From Halopseudomonas aestusnigri (GTDB taxonomy: Bacteria > Pseudomonadota > Gammaproteobacteria > Pseudomonadales > Pseudomonadaceae): DNA of 64,000 bases. Position numbers and translations under genes: made by a program. The stretch lies in the NCBI RefSeq assembly GCF_002197985.1, contig NZ_NBYK01000001.1, forward strand, positions 536,755-600,754. Reading direction: 5' to 3'. This document shows positions 43,783-53,657 of this stretch, piece by piece; the stretch's first letter is position 1; each line of letters starts with the position of its first letter. The notes beneath the pieces were generated by a model, which was given only the letters and a program-made list of their open reading frames with translations, was not told the origin of the DNA and did no database searches.

Positions 43783-44904
43783 ATGGCGGTTAAGGTTCTG
43801 GTGGTCGACGATTCGGGTTTCTTTCGCCGCAGGGTGACGGAGATTCTGGCCGGCGATCCGCAAATCCAGGTAGTCGGTACTGCCAACAATGGTCGTGAGG
43901 CCATCGAGCAGACATTGGCGCTGCACCCGGATGTGATCACCATGGACTACGAGATGCCGGTCATGGACGGCATTGAAGCCGTCCGGCAGATCATGCAGCG
44001 CTGTCCGACGCCGGTGATCATGTTCTCCTCGCTGACCTACGAAGGCGCGCGCGTCAGCCTGGATGCGCTTGACGCCGGTGCGGCCGATTATCTGCCGAAA
44101 AACTTCGAGGACATCTCGCGCAACCCTGACAAGGTACGTCAGATGCTGTGCGAGAGGGTTACCGCCCTGGCCCGAACCAACCGTCGCTCGCTCGGTCTGC
44201 ACTCCACCCCGTCGCCCGCTGCTGCCCCCGCACCCGGACTGGCCTCGCGCCCGGCTTCGGGTTTGTCGAGCAGTGCCCCTGCGCGCCCGACCGCTGCACC
44301 CGCACCGTCGGCACCGGTGAAAAACAGTCCGGCCCCGCGCAAGCGGAGCTACAAGCTGGTGGCCATTGGTACCTCGACCGGGGGGCCGGTGGCGCTGCAG
44401 AAAGTACTGACCCAGCTGCCGGCGAATTTTCCTGCTCCGTTGCTGCTGGTCCAGCATATGCCGGCTGCCTTCACCAAGGCGTTCGCCGAGCGGCTGGACA
44501 AGCTGTGCCGGATTTCCGTCAAGGAGGCTGAGGACGGCGACGTGCTGCGTCCCGGCCGGGCGCTGCTGGCACCGGGAGGCAAGCAGATGATGGTGGATTC
44601 GCGCGGCGTTGTGCGAATTCTGCCCGGTGATGAGCGCCTGAACTACAAACCGTGTGTGGATGTGACCTTTGGTTCGGCCGCCAAGGCTTTCCAGGATAAG
44701 GTGCTGGCGGTGGTTCTCACCGGTATGGGGGCTGATGGGCGTGAGGGCGCACGCATGCTCAAGCAGGCCGGCAGTTCGGTCTGGGCCCAGGACGAAGCCA
44801 GTTGCGTGATCTACGGTATGCCGATGGCTGTTGCCAAGGCTAATCTGGCTGATGGCATCTATAACCTGGATGAAATCGGTCGTTATCTGGCTGAGCTCAG
44901 CTGA
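43783..44904 (+). CDS. cheB: Chemotaxis methylesterase CheB
   Basis: 373-residue receptor glutamate methylesterase/deamidase. Receiver domain with Asp55 ([12 protein letters not shown]) and TYEGA, a Pro/Ala linker (about 145-195), and a catalytic domain with the serine in IGTSTGGP, the histidine in QHMPAAF and the aspartate in [10 protein letters not shown]. Its TGA overlaps the motC ATG (TGATG). No cheR is in this cluster, as in other pseudomonads. Confidence 0.96.
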   Translation: MAVKVLVVDDSGFFRRRVTEILAGDPQIQVVGTANNGREAIEQTLALHPDVITMDYEMPVMDGIEAVRQIMQRCPTPVIMFSSLTYEGARVSLDALDAGAADYLPKNFEDISRNPDKVRQMLCERVTALARTNRRSLGLHSTPSPAAAPAPGLASRPASGLSSSAPARPTAAPAPSAPVKNSPAPRKRSYKLVAIGTSTGGPVALQKVLTQLPANFPAPLLLVQHMPAAFTKAFAERLDKLCRISVKEAEDGDVLRPGRALLAPGGKQMMVDSRGVVRILPGDERLNYKPCVDVTFGSAAKAFQDKVLAVVLTGMGADGREGARMLKQAGSSVWAQDEASCVIYGMPMAVAKANLADGIYNLDEIGRYLAELS

Positions 44905-45644
44905 TGGATATCCTCAGCGTCATCGGCGTCATTCTGGCGTTTGTCGCTATCATCGGTGGTAACTACCTCGAAGGTGGTCACGCTACCGCGCTGCTCAACG
45001 GTCCGGCAGGCCTGATCGTCATTGGTGGCACCCTGGGTGCTGCATTTATCCAAACGCCGCTGACCGTGTTCAAGCGGGCGCTGGCGATTCTGCCCTGGAT
45101 CATCTTTCCGCCGGCCAACCGTATGCGTGAGGGTATCAGCCAGGTTATCAACTGGAGCACCATCGCACGTAAGGAAGGGCTGCTCGGGCTGGAAAGTATG
45201 GCCGAGCTGGAGCCTGACAACTTTGCCCGCAAGGGCTTGCAGCTGCTGGTTGACGGCAGCGAGCCCGAAGCGCTGCGCAGCATCATGGAAGTCGATCTGG
45301 TCAACAAGGAACACGGCGACCTGATGGCGGCCAAGGTTTACGAATGCATGGGTGGCTACGCACCGACCATTGGTATTATCGGGGCGGTGATGGGGCTTAT
45401 TCATGTGATGGGCAATCTCGCCGACCCTTCGCGGCTGGGTGCCGGTATTGCGGTTGCCTTTGTTGCCACCATCTACGGCGTGGCGCTCGCCAACCTGTTC
45501 ATGCTGCCGGCTGCTGCGAAGCTCAAGGCGGTGGTGCTGCAACAGTCCAAATACCGCGAAATGCTGCTCGAAGGCCTGATGTCGATCGCCGAGGGCGAGA
45601 ACCCGCGGTCGATCGAAATGAAGCTTGAGGGCTTTCTGGATTAG
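44904..45644 (+). CDS. motC: Flagellar stator protein MotC (MotA family)
   Basis: 246 residues, four TM helices (two near residues 5-50, two near 150-205). The cytosolic loop carries charged residues in IIFPPANRMREGI and ARKEGLLGLE, and the later GYAPTIGIIGAVMGLIHVM is the MotA/TolQ channel segment with the conserved proline. As part of the MotCD stator it conducts ions to drive the flagellar rotor. It overlaps cheB by one base and is followed by motD. Confidence 0.95.
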   Translation: MDILSVIGVILAFVAIIGGNYLEGGHATALLNGPAGLIVIGGTLGAAFIQTPLTVFKRALAILPWIIFPPANRMREGISQVINWSTIARKEGLLGLESMAELEPDNFARKGLQLLVDGSEPEALRSIMEVDLVNKEHGDLMAAKVYECMGGYAPTIGIIGAVMGLIHVMGNLADPSRLGAGIAVAFVATIYGVALANLFMLPAAAKLKAVVLQQSKYREMLLEGLMSIAEGENPRSIEMKLEGFLD

Positions 45645-45654
45645 AGGTTGAACG

Positions 45655-46488
45655 ATGCGCCGATCCAGACCGGAAGAGCAAGAGAATCACGAGCGTTGGC
45701 TGGTGTCCTACGCGGACTTCATTACCCTGCTGTTTGCCTTTTTTGTCGTCATGTACTCCATTTCCTCGGTCAACGAGGGCAAGTACAAGGTGTTATCCGA
45801 TACGCTGGTCGGTGCCTTCAACCAGCCGCAACGCTCGGTCGACCCGATTCAGATCGGCACGGAGCTGCCGCGCGGCGTTACCCGTGAGAATAACGACGCT
45901 ACCGGTGCCGGCAGCCCTGACGGCAGCAGCGATGCCTTGCAGGATATCACCGCCGCGATGACAGCAGCCTTCGGCGATCTCATCCAGTCCGGTGAGCTTG
46001 AGGTTCGTGGCAACGAGATGTGGATCGAGATCGAGCTGAGTTCGGGGCTGCTGTTTCCCAGCGGCGATGCGCTGCCCCTGGATTCCGCCTTTGACCTGAT
46101 TGATCGGATCGCGACGATTCTTGAGCCCTATGACAATCCAGTGCATGTTGAGGGCTTTACCGACAATATTCCGATTCGCTCCAGTCGTTATCCGACCAAC
46201 TGGGAATTGTCTGCTGCCCGGGCAGCCAGCGTTGTGCGCATGCTCAGCAATGGCGGAGTCAACCCTGACCGGCTGGCTGCGGTAGGCTATGGTGAATTCA
46301 GGCCTGTCGCCGATAACACGACGGCGGCTGGCCGCAGGGCTAACCGCCGGGTGGTGCTGCTGGTGTCACGCTTTCTTGACACTCGGCACGAGCAGGTCGC
46401 AGAACCTGACGAGCGTATTGATGTGATGCGTGAAGCGCGTACGTCGCCGGCTTCTGGCACGGCTCCTGCATTGGACGCTCTGCAATAG
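45655..46488 (+). CDS. motD: Flagellar stator protein MotD (MotB family)
   Basis: 277 residues: a single TM helix at about 17-37 with the ion-binding aspartate in WLVSYADFITLLFAFF, then a plug/linker, and a C-terminal OmpA-like peptidoglycan-binding domain with VEGFTDNIPI and NWELSAARAASVVRML. It pairs with MotC. In Pseudomonas the MotCD stator is the one linked to swarming and to c-di-GMP control. Confidence 0.95.
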   Translation: MRRSRPEEQENHERWLVSYADFITLLFAFFVVMYSISSVNEGKYKVLSDTLVGAFNQPQRSVDPIQIGTELPRGVTRENNDATGAGSPDGSSDALQDITAAMTAAFGDLIQSGELEVRGNEMWIEIELSSGLLFPSGDALPLDSAFDLIDRIATILEPYDNPVHVEGFTDNIPIRSSRYPTNWELSAARAASVVRMLSNGGVNPDRLAAVGYGEFRPVADNTTAAGRRANRRVVLLVSRFLDTRHEQVAEPDERIDVMREARTSPASGTAPALDALQ

Positions 46489-46575
46489 CTAAAATAGACG
46501 GCGGGCTGTCAGAATGTTGGCGTTTCATTATTTTTGCGGGATGCGCAGCGGTACCGGCATCCTCGGAGGCAGGGT

Positions 46576-47370
46576 ATGAGAGTCTGGGCGGTAGCCAACC
46601 AGAAGGGCGGGGTGGGCAAGACCACGACAGCCGTCGCGCTGGCGGGCCTGCTTGCAGATCAGGGCCAGAAGGTATTGGTCGTGGATCTCGACCCGCACGG
46701 CTCGATGACCAGTTATTTCGGCCAGGATCCCGACCAGCTGACCAGCAGCGTTTTCAATCTGTTTCAGCACAACGGGCAGGTGCCCGAGGGGCTTGCGGCC
46801 GCATTGCTGAAAGAGACCTCGCATCCCAATATCGGTCTGTTGCCCTCAAGCACCTCGCTGGCGACCCTGGAGCGTCAGTCGGCCGCGCAGGGCGGGTATG
46901 GTCTGGTGATCTCCCGAGCGCTGGCGCAACTGTGGAACGACTACCAGTTCGTCATTATCGACAGTCCGCCACTCCTCGGCGTGTCGATGATCAATGCACT
47001 GGCGGCGTGCGAACAACTGATTATTCCGGTACAGACCGAGTTCCTGGCACTCAAGGGGCTTGAACGGATGGTGCATACCCTCAACATGGTCAACCGCTCG
47101 CGCAAGCAGGCGTTGCCTTACACCATCGTGCCCACGCTGTTTGACCGCCGTACCCAGGCGTCACTCAATACCTTGCGGCTGCTGCGTCGCGACTACGCGG
47201 AGCATCTGTGGCAGGCGTACATTCCGATTGATACGAAACTGCGCGACGCCAGCCTTGCGGGCGTGGTGCCATCGCAGCTTGATCAAAATGCCCGTGGGGT
47301 GCTGGCTTACCGGGCGTTGCTGCGGTTTTTGCTGGCCCAGTCGCTCAATCGCCGTGAGCAGGTGGCGTGA
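46576..47370 (+). CDS. parC: ParA-family ATPase ParC (chemotaxis array placement)
   Basis: 264-residue ParA/MinD-type ATPase with deviant Walker A NQKGGVGKTT (Lys10, Lys16), VVDLDPHGSMT, and IIDSPPLLG. Start at 46576 from the GGAGG site 6 nt upstream. Position between motD and the ParP gene identifies it as the ParC that places chemosensory arrays at the cell pole, as known in Vibrio and Pseudomonas. It is not the DNA gyrase-like ParC; the name is shared. Confidence 0.92.
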   Translation: MRVWAVANQKGGVGKTTTAVALAGLLADQGQKVLVVDLDPHGSMTSYFGQDPDQLTSSVFNLFQHNGQVPEGLAAALLKETSHPNIGLLPSSTSLATLERQSAAQGGYGLVISRALAQLWNDYQFVIIDSPPLLGVSMINALAACEQLIIPVQTEFLALKGLERMVHTLNMVNRSRKQALPYTIVPTLFDRRTQASLNTLRLLRRDYAEHLWQAYIPIDTKLRDASLAGVVPSQLDQNARGVLAYRALLRFLLAQSLNRREQVA

Positions 47371-47450
47371 GAACGGGCTACCGGGTTCGCTAATGCTTTG
47401 CCTTGGCGCGCCGATAACCAATACAGGCCGTTACCTATGGGGTGACGGCA

Positions 47451-48236
47451 ATGCGAGACGATCTGGTTGTTATGAGTAAACCCTTGTTGCCGGTTCAGGA
47501 GTTCGTGCCCGAGCAGACCATTCAGCATTATCTGGATGCCCTGCTGCAGGACGCGGCTGATGAGCTGGCCCGTGCCGAACAGGAAAGTATTGCGCCGGCT
47601 CCGCAGCCCGAGGTTGCCGAGCCTACGCCGCTGCGAGGGCTGGAAAAGTCGGAGCCTGATCGGCCTGTGACCAGGCCTGCGCCGTCGGTGGTAGAGGCGC
47701 GCGAAGAGCCCGATCCGATCGCCGCCGAACCCGTAACGCCGGCCAGGTCAGTACCGCAGTGGCGGGAACAGCCTTTCGAAGCGCTGCTGTTTGATGTGGG
47801 CGGGCTCAAACTGGCGGTGCCACTGGTGCTGCTGGGTACCATTTACCCGCTGGAAGATGAAATTACCCCGCTGTTCGGTCAGCCGGACTGGTTTCTCGGT
47901 ATCCTCGCCACCCAGGCCGGCAATATCAAGGTGCTGGACACGGCGCGCTGGGTCATGCCCGAGCGCTACACGCCGGAGCTCAAGGACAGTCTGTCCTTTG
48001 TGATCTCGGTTGAAGGTTACGATTGGGGTATGGCCGTGCACGGCGTACAGCAGTCGATTCGGCTCGCGCCGGAACAGATCAAATGGCGCTCACAGCAGGG
48101 CAAGCGACCCTGGCTTGCGGGTACCGTGATTGATCACATGTGTGCGCTGCTGGATGTGTCTGCGCTGGCCGAGCTGATAGTGGGTAACGCAGGTTCTGCT
48201 GCAGCTGGTAATGCCGCGGCGCCAGCATTAGGATGA
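47451..48236 (+). CDS. parP: ParP: CheW-like array-localisation protein
   Basis: About 261 residues (start ATG 47451; GTG 47442 and ATG 47472 are alternatives). The N-terminal short helix FVPEQTIQHYLDALLQDA, then a Pro/Glu-rich disordered linker (about 40-105), and a C-terminal CheW-like domain (FEALLFDVGGLKLAVPL onwards). In the Vibrio family the C-terminal AIF/CheW domain contacts CheA and the receptors, and the N-terminus contacts ParC. It lies after parC and before cheW, as expected for that system. Confidence 0.88.
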   Translation: MRDDLVVMSKPLLPVQEFVPEQTIQHYLDALLQDAADELARAEQESIAPAPQPEVAEPTPLRGLEKSEPDRPVTRPAPSVVEAREEPDPIAAEPVTPARSVPQWREQPFEALLFDVGGLKLAVPLVLLGTIYPLEDEITPLFGQPDWFLGILATQAGNIKVLDTARWVMPERYTPELKDSLSFVISVEGYDWGMAVHGVQQSIRLAPEQIKWRSQQGKRPWLAGTVIDHMCALLDVSALAELIVGNAGSAAAGNAAAPALG

Positions 48237-48306
48237 GCGGGTAGGGTGGCGTTGCCGAGTGACGCGCTCGAGCCCTGGACTTAAATGATGATCGGGAAGC
48301 AAGACA

Positions 48307-48786
48307 ATGAAGAATAATTCGGGACAAGGTGCTGAAGATCCGATCCTGCAATGGGTGACCTTCCGGCTCGACAACGAGACCTACGGCATCAATGTCATGC
48401 AGGTGCAGGAAGTACTGCGACACACCGAGATCGCCCCTGTGCCGGGTGCGCCCTCCTATGTGCTGGGGATCATCAACCTGCGTGGCAATGTGGTGACGGT
48501 TATTGATACCCGTCAGCGCTTTGGCCTGAGCCCGGCCCCCATCACCGATAACACTCGCATCGTGATCATCGAGGCAGACAAGCAGGTTGTCGGCATCCTG
48601 GTCGACAGCGTGGCCGAGGTGGTGTACCTGCGTCAGTCCGAGATCGAGACGGCGCCGAATGTTGGTACGGATGAGTCGGCCAAGTTTATTCAGGGCGTCT
48701 GCAACAAGAACAACGAGCTGCTGATTCTGGTCGATCTCGAGAAGATGATGACCGAGGACGAGTGGGCAGAATTGTCGGGATTCTGA
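48307..48786 (+). CDS. cheW: Chemotaxis coupling protein CheW
   Basis: 159-residue adaptor joining receptors to CheA. Two SH3-like subdomains are seen in QWVTFRLDNETYGINVMQVQEVLRH (key residues Y-G-I, V-x-E-V), INLRGNVVTVIDTRQRFGL, and VGILVDSVAEVVYL. It is full length and typical. It is 70 nt after parP and three nt before the DUF2802 gene. Confidence 0.95.
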   Translation: MKNNSGQGAEDPILQWVTFRLDNETYGINVMQVQEVLRHTEIAPVPGAPSYVLGIINLRGNVVTVIDTRQRFGLSPAPITDNTRIVIIEADKQVVGILVDSVAEVVYLRQSEIETAPNVGTDESAKFIQGVCNKNNELLILVDLEKMMTEDEWAELSGF

Positions 48787-48789
48787 CAG

Positions 48790-49200
48790 ATGAATGAGCC
48801 CTGGCTGCTGCTGGTGGTGGGCGGTGTGGTCGGCCTGTTGCTGGCCGCGCTGGTCGGCCTCATTGCGCTGTTCGTTCAGGTGCGTCGCCTGCCGACTCTG
48901 CAGCAGCAACTGGACGTTCGATTGCAGGCGCGGATGGACCAGCTGGTACGGGATCTTGCCACCTTCCAGCAGGGCAGTATCCGCATGGGGGAAGAGCTGA
49001 CTGCGCTGCGCCAGCAGGTCAAGCGACTCGAAGACAAGCAGCTAAAGCTTGAGCAACAGGACCCCCAGGCGATGCCCTATAACCAGGCCGCCAGGCTGGT
49101 TGGCATGGGCGCGAGTATTGAAGATCTGACCCAATCCTGCGGTCTGTCCAAGGCCGAGGCCGAACTGTTCGTCAAACTGCACGCCTCGCGCCAGGGCTGA
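48790..49200 (+). CDS. DUF2802 membrane-anchored protein
   Basis: 136 residues with one N-terminal TM helix (about 5-30), a coiled coil (about 35-95) and a C-terminal helical motif NQAARLVGMGASIEDLTQSCGLSKAEAELF. DUF2802 proteins close the chemotaxis cluster in many pseudomonads (PA1465 type). Function is not established. It starts 3 nt after the cheW stop, so it is cotranscribed. Confidence 0.88.
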   Translation: MNEPWLLLVVGGVVGLLLAALVGLIALFVQVRRLPTLQQQLDVRLQARMDQLVRDLATFQQGSIRMGEELTALRQQVKRLEDKQLKLEQQDPQAMPYNQAARLVGMGASIEDLTQSCGLSKAEAELFVKLHASRQG

Positions 49201-49213
49201 CCTCGACGCCAGG

Positions 49214-49537
49214 TTACTGCTGCTCCTTGCGTTCCAGCTGCAGTGGTTTTTCCTTACCGGCATCTGGGTCGAATCCCGCCGGCCGCTTCCCTTTTATGTA
49301 CCAGGCAAAGGCAATGATTTCAGCGATCGTCCGGTACAGGGCTTCGGGTATCTGATCGCCCAGCTCCATGCGTGCCAGCATTCTTGCCAGTTCGGCGTTC
49401 TCGTAGATCGGTACTTCGTACTGCATTGCCAGGTCAATGATCTGTTCTGCCAGATCCCCTTCGCCCTTGGCGGTAATGGTCGGTGCCTGTTCTCCGCCGT
49501 CATAGACCAGCGCAATCGCTTCTCGGGATGTGCTCAT
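49214..49537 (-). CDS. Stand-alone FlhB C-terminal-domain protein (FlhX-like)
   Basis: 107 residues matching only the cytosolic C-terminal domain of FlhB/YscU: AIALVYDGG, ITAKGEGDLAEQIIDLA and VPIYENAELARML, without TM helices and without the NPTH autocleavage site. Such FlhX proteins partly substitute for the cleaved FlhB domain in substrate switching. The gene overlaps the stop of the fliK-like gene (TGATG) and is transcribed with it on the minus strand, opposite to the chemotaxis genes. Confidence 0.88.
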   Translation of the reverse strand: MSTSREAIALVYDGGEQAPTITAKGEGDLAEQIIDLAMQYEVPIYENAELARMLARMELGDQIPEALYRTIAEIIAFAWYIKGKRPAGFDPDAGKEKPLQLERKEQQ

Positions 49538-51249
49538 CAGGTTACCTCGTCGATCCAGCCTTGCTGTACCGGCTGGCGTGGTGGCGGTGGTGTGCCCCGG
49601 TGGCAGCTCAGCTCGCCGACATCCAGCCCCTTGGCCAGCAGTCGGTCGCGCAGGGCGCCGATTTCACTGTTGATCAGGCCCAGTGTTTCCTGCCGCTCTG
49701 CCCACAGCTCGCTGCTGACCTTGTCATTGCGCAGACGGGCAATTGCCTGCATGTTGCCCAGGTGATCCAGATTGAACGCCAGCCTGACTTCCCATATCGG
49801 CACCGGTTCCGGCTGACGTGGTGTTGGCGCCGGTGCGTCGCGCTGGATGCGGACCTGCACATGGTTGAACTGCTGGCCGTCGCGCAGGGGGATTTCAAGC
49901 TGCCAGGTTGTCTGGCTGCTGCCGTCCGAGAAGGTTTGGGTTTGGCCCATGCTCTGCAGTTGATGGTGCTGAATACGCGATAGCAGCGCTGCGGTAAGGC
50001 GCAGCAGGCTGCCCAGATCGCTGGTTTCGCCCAGTGCCTGCAGGGCGCGGGCGGGCAGGGGGAAGAGGCCAGGCTTGACGATTACGCCTTGCTGCGCCAG
50101 CTGCATTGCCTGTTGCCATGGTCCGGTCGGCGTCTGCGGTGGAGTCAGGGCCGAGCCCGGTAGCTGTTGCTGCAGGGTAACCAGCAGGCTGACCAGCGCC
50201 CCCTTGAAGTCTGCACCGGCCAGCGGCTCTGTTGCGCGTGGTGCGCTCAGGCTGGCCAGCAGCGGCAGCAGCTTGTCGAGTGCGGGCAGGGCCGGCCTGG
50301 CAGCGTCACCGGGTGAGGTAACCGGCGCCTTGCCGTCCGGGTTGAGTTCGCCAGCCTGTTGTCGGCCCATGATATCGGCAAGACGTGCCAGGTTGGCTTC
50401 CAGAAAATTGCCGCTCTGGGCCACCGCATTGGCGACGCCGGTCGCAGTCATCAGTTGCGGCGCATCGACAATCTGCTTCAGTACGTTGGCAACAGCCAGT
50501 TGCAGTGCCGGCACGGCCGGCAAGTCGCCTGGCGATGCCGCCAGCGAGGCCAGTCGCGTCAGCAGTAGTTCTGATGAAGCCTGCTGCTGGAAGGCGGCGC
50601 GCAAGCCTTGCAGCAGATCGGCCTGGCGGACCTGCTCGCTGCTGCTGAGCACGCGCAATTCGCCCTGGCTGCCAACGGTTGCGTTGAGCAGGGTGCCGGG
50701 CTCGACCGGGCGCGTGCTGTTAATGTTCAGCAGTGTCTGTTGGGCGCTCTGCTGGACCAGTTGGGCCACCAGCTCGTAGCGCGCAGCCTGGCTGGTGGTG
50801 GCTGGAATCGTTTGCTGGCTGATTACCCGCGCCTGGACCGGGGAGCCGGCCGGAAACTGCGCCGGATCAAGGCGGGTCAGCAGCTGGGCATTTTGTGCGT
50901 TGACCTGCTGTACGACTGCCATCAGCTGGGTTTGGGCCACCGCCTGGACCACCATGCGGGTTCCGGTTGCAAGCGGCTGGTTGCTGCTGGCAGGCAGGGT
51001 GGTGGTGCCGCTCATGTCCTGCTTGACGATCTTCAGCAGCAGATCGAACTGGCCGCTTGCATTCGGTTTGGCGCTGCTCTGCACGACATCCGCGTCAGCC
51101 TGATCGCCGCCCAAAACCTGCAGTGCGTCAATTGGACGCAATAGCTGCAGCGCCACCATTATGGCGTCGGCAGAACGCGCCGGCGCAGCACTGGTGCTGC
51201 CGGTTGGCGGGGTGTTGCTGGTCGGTGGCAGGCGAAAGTCGGGGCTCAT
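49537..51249 (-). CDS. fliK: FliK-like flagellar hook-length control protein
   Basis: 570 residues from ATG at 51249. The Gln/Ala/Pro-rich, low-complexity body is followed by a C-terminal Flg_hook domain (WQLEIPLRDGQQFNHVQVRI, then IWEVRLAFNLDHLGNMQAIARL). FliK proteins measure the hook and trigger the FlhB substrate switch. Here it overlaps an FlhB C-terminal-domain gene, so the two halves of that switch are coupled. The name is assigned from the C-terminal domain; the cell may have another fliK in its main flagellar cluster. Confidence 0.75.
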   Translation of the reverse strand: MSPDFRLPPTSNTPPTGSTSAAPARSADAIMVALQLLRPIDALQVLGGDQADADVVQSSAKPNASGQFDLLLKIVKQDMSGTTTLPASSNQPLATGTRMVVQAVAQTQLMAVVQQVNAQNAQLLTRLDPAQFPAGSPVQARVISQQTIPATTSQAARYELVAQLVQQSAQQTLLNINSTRPVEPGTLLNATVGSQGELRVLSSSEQVRQADLLQGLRAAFQQQASSELLLTRLASLAASPGDLPAVPALQLAVANVLKQIVDAPQLMTATGVANAVAQSGNFLEANLARLADIMGRQQAGELNPDGKAPVTSPGDAARPALPALDKLLPLLASLSAPRATEPLAGADFKGALVSLLVTLQQQLPGSALTPPQTPTGPWQQAMQLAQQGVIVKPGLFPLPARALQALGETSDLGSLLRLTAALLSRIQHHQLQSMGQTQTFSDGSSQTTWQLEIPLRDGQQFNHVQVRIQRDAPAPTPRQPEPVPIWEVRLAFNLDHLGNMQAIARLRNDKVSSELWAERQETLGLINSEIGALRDRLLAKGLDVGELSCHRGTPPPPRQPVQQGWIDEVT

Positions 51250-51298
51250 GCTGTCACATGTTGACGTAAATCGAGGTCCCCCGCAAAAGGGGGGCATG

Positions 51299-51304
51299 TA
51301 TAAT
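51299..51304 (+). promoter_or_regulatory. Perfect TATAAT upstream of ccmA
   Basis: TATAAT at 51299-51304, just after a CCCCC-N6-GGGGG dyad, lies about 110 bp before the ccmA GTG. No good -35 sits at 16-18 bp, so an activator may be needed if this is the ccm promoter. Confidence 0.35.
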
Positions 51305-51417
51305 GGCGCCGCTGGAAAACAGGCGCTCCCGCAGGTCTTGCTGGCTACAGAGTATAGCGGCAGACGGGGCGGGATCATTAATTAGCCGCTACCACCCAGG
51401 TAGCGTTCGGAGCAGCG

Positions 51418-52056
51418 GTGGCAGCTGAGCAGATCGACATCATCGACCTGGCTTGTGAGCGGGATGAGCGTGAGCTCTTTGCCCGGCTGGACTGCTGTCT
51501 TCAGGCAGGCGACGTATTGCAGGTCGCCGGCCCCAATGGTGCAGGCAAGACCAGTCTGCTGCGTATTCTGGCTGGCCTGATGCCTGCCTCGGCCGGTGAT
51601 ATTCATTATGCTGGCCGATCTATCCTGGGTGGCAGCGGGCGCGAGTTCTGGCGCCGCCATTTGCTGTTTCTTGGTCACGCCACGGCGGTAAAAGCGACCC
51701 TGAGCGCAGAAGAGAATCTGTCCTGGCTTTGCGCGCTCGACCAGCCCGTCGACCGTGAGGCGATCTGGGATGCTCTGGCTGCGGTTGGCCTGCGCGGCTA
51801 TGAAGATGTGCCCTGTCGGCAGATGTCCGCAGGGCAGCAGCGTCGCGTAGCGCTGGCACGATTGCGGTTGCAGACCGCCAAGCCGGTCTGGGTGCTGGAC
51901 GAGCCCTTTACCGCGCTGGATCGGGCGGCAGTGCAAGTGTTGGAACAGCAGATTCTGGCATTTGCCCGCGACGGTGGCATCGCGGTGCTGACCACCCACC
52001 ACAGTCTGGACCACCTGAATGAGGTTCGGCGGCTGGATCTGGGGCGGGTTTGCTGA
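51418..52056 (+). CDS. ccmA: Heme exporter ATPase CcmA
   Basis: ATP-binding subunit of the CcmABCD complex, which releases heme-loaded CcmE for cytochrome c maturation. 212 residues from GTG 51418 (GGAG 5 nt upstream). Walker [10 protein letters not shown], signature [14 protein letters not shown], Walker [13 protein letters not shown]. First gene of ccmABCDEFGHI; its TGA overlaps the ccmB ATG. Confidence 0.94.
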   Translation: MAAEQIDIIDLACERDERELFARLDCCLQAGDVLQVAGPNGAGKTSLLRILAGLMPASAGDIHYAGRSILGGSGREFWRRHLLFLGHATAVKATLSAEENLSWLCALDQPVDREAIWDALAAVGLRGYEDVPCRQMSAGQQRRVALARLRLQTAKPVWVLDEPFTALDRAAVQVLEQQILAFARDGGIAVLTTHHSLDHLNEVRRLDLGRVC

Positions 52057-52730
52057 TGGGTAGCGTGCTCTGGCAACTGCTGCGCCGAGAATGGCAGCTG
52101 ACCTGGCGGCGCCCCGGCGAGGTGCTCAATCCGCTGGTGTTCTTTGCCATGGTTATAACGCTGTTTCCGCTGGCGGTCGGCCCCGAGCCGGCGCTGCTGC
52201 AGCGCATGGCTTCGGGTGTGATCTGGGTGGCGGCTTTGCTGGCGACCCTGTTGTCGCTGGATGGGCTGTTTCGCAGTGACTTTGAGGACGGCTCGCTGGA
52301 GCAATGGGTATTGTCTCCCCATCCCCTGACACTGCTGGTGCTGGTCAAGGTGCTGCACCACTGGCTGATGTGTGGTGTCATGCTGGTGCTGTTGACGCCG
52401 GTGCTGGGCATGATGCTGGCTTTGCCCTGGTCGGTGATCCCGGTACTCTGTGCCACGCTGCTGCTCGGTACGGCTGTACTGAGCCTGCTTGGAGCCATCG
52501 GTGCGGCGCTGACGGTAGGGTTGAAGGGCGGCGGCAGCATGCTGCTGGCATTGCTGATACTGCCTTTGTATATCCCGGTGCTGATTCTCGGCACCGGCGC
52601 CATGGATGCGGCATTGCAGGGTTTGCCGGTGCAGGGTTACCTGCTGTGGCTGGGCTGCCTGGCAGTGCTGGCATTGAGTCTGGCCCCGCTGGCAATCGCT
52701 GCGGGCCTGCGAATCGGGGTTAGCGAATAA
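52056..52730 (+). CDS. ccmB: Heme exporter permease CcmB
   Basis: 224-residue inner-membrane protein with six predicted TM helices, including [22 protein letters not shown] near residue 30 and [32 protein letters not shown]. The start at 52056 overlaps the ccmA stop (TGATG). It is the membrane partner of CcmA. Confidence 0.93.
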   Translation: MGSVLWQLLRREWQLTWRRPGEVLNPLVFFAMVITLFPLAVGPEPALLQRMASGVIWVAALLATLLSLDGLFRSDFEDGSLEQWVLSPHPLTLLVLVKVLHHWLMCGVMLVLLTPVLGMMLALPWSVIPVLCATLLLGTAVLSLLGAIGAALTVGLKGGGSMLLALLILPLYIPVLILGTGAMDAALQGLPVQGYLLWLGCLAVLALSLAPLAIAAGLRIGVSE

Positions 52731-52749
52731 TTGCGGAGTTGAACGGCGA

Positions 52750-53493
52750 ATGAGCTGGACGTTTTTCCACAAACTGGGCTCGCCCAAATGGTTCTATGAG
52801 ATCAGCGGCAAACTGATGCCCTGGATCGCTGCCTTCAGCCTGCTGGCACTGGTTGTCGGCAGCGTCTGGGGTTTGGTGTTTGCCCCGCAGGATTACCAGC
52901 AGGGCAACAGTTTCCGCATCATCTACATCCATGTGCCGGCGGCGATTCTTGCCCAATCCTGCTACATGATGCTGGCGGTAGCTGGCGTCGTTGGCCTGGT
53001 CTGGCGCATGAAACTGGCGGATGTCGCACTGCAGTGTGCGGCGCCGATCGGGGCCTGGATGACCTTTGTTGCGCTGATCACCGGGTCAATCTGGGGCAAG
53101 CCGACCTGGGGTACCTACTGGGAGTGGGATGCGCGACTGACGTCTATGCTGATCCTGCTGTTTCTGTACTTTGGCATCATTGCCCTGCGCATGGCGATCA
53201 GCAATCGTGATACCGCAGCCAAGGCGACGTCGGTGATGGCCATTGTCGGCGTGATCAATATCCCGATCATCAAGTACTCGGTCGACTGGTGGAACACCCT
53301 GCATCAGCCTGCCACCTTCACTATTACCGAGAAGCCGGCCATGCCGCCGGAAATGTGGCTGCCGCTGCTGGTTATGGTACTGGCGTTTTACGGGCTGTTT
53401 ACGCTGAATCTGTTCATGCGCATGCGGCTGGAAATCCTGAAGCGCGAGCACAAGACCCGTTGGGTACGTGATGCGCTGGAGAACAATTCATGA
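52750..53493 (+). CDS. ccmC: Heme handling protein CcmC
   Basis: 247 residues, six TM helices. The periplasmic WWD heme domain reads [13 protein letters not shown] (tryptophan-rich), and the histidines in IYIHVPAA and [11 protein letters not shown] (here [13 protein letters not shown]) are axial ligands. It loads heme onto CcmE. Stop overlaps ccmD. Confidence 0.95.
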   Translation: MSWTFFHKLGSPKWFYEISGKLMPWIAAFSLLALVVGSVWGLVFAPQDYQQGNSFRIIYIHVPAAILAQSCYMMLAVAGVVGLVWRMKLADVALQCAAPIGAWMTFVALITGSIWGKPTWGTYWEWDARLTSMLILLFLYFGIIALRMAISNRDTAAKATSVMAIVGVINIPIIKYSVDWWNTLHQPATFTITEKPAMPPEMWLPLLVMVLAFYGLFTLNLFMRMRLEILKREHKTRWVRDALENNS

Positions 53494-53657
53494 GCGACCT
53501 GGCGACCTACTTTGCCATGGGTGGACATGGCCCCTACGTCTGGACTGCCTACGGAATTACGGCTGCAGTTCTGATCCTGTTGTTCCTCACCCCGATGATC
53601 GGACGTCGTCGGCTGGTGCAGGCCGAAGCACGCCGTCGTCGGCGAGAGGAATCCTGA
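53490..53657 (+). CDS. ccmD: Small membrane protein CcmD
   Basis: 55 residues, ATG overlapping the ccmC stop (ATGA). One TM helix (about 20-38), a preceding [15 protein letters not shown] and a basic C-terminal tail ([15 protein letters not shown]), as in other CcmD proteins. It helps release holo-CcmE from CcmABC. Confidence 0.9.
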   Translation: MSDLATYFAMGGHGPYVWTAYGITAAVLILLFLTPMIGRRRLVQAEARRRRREES

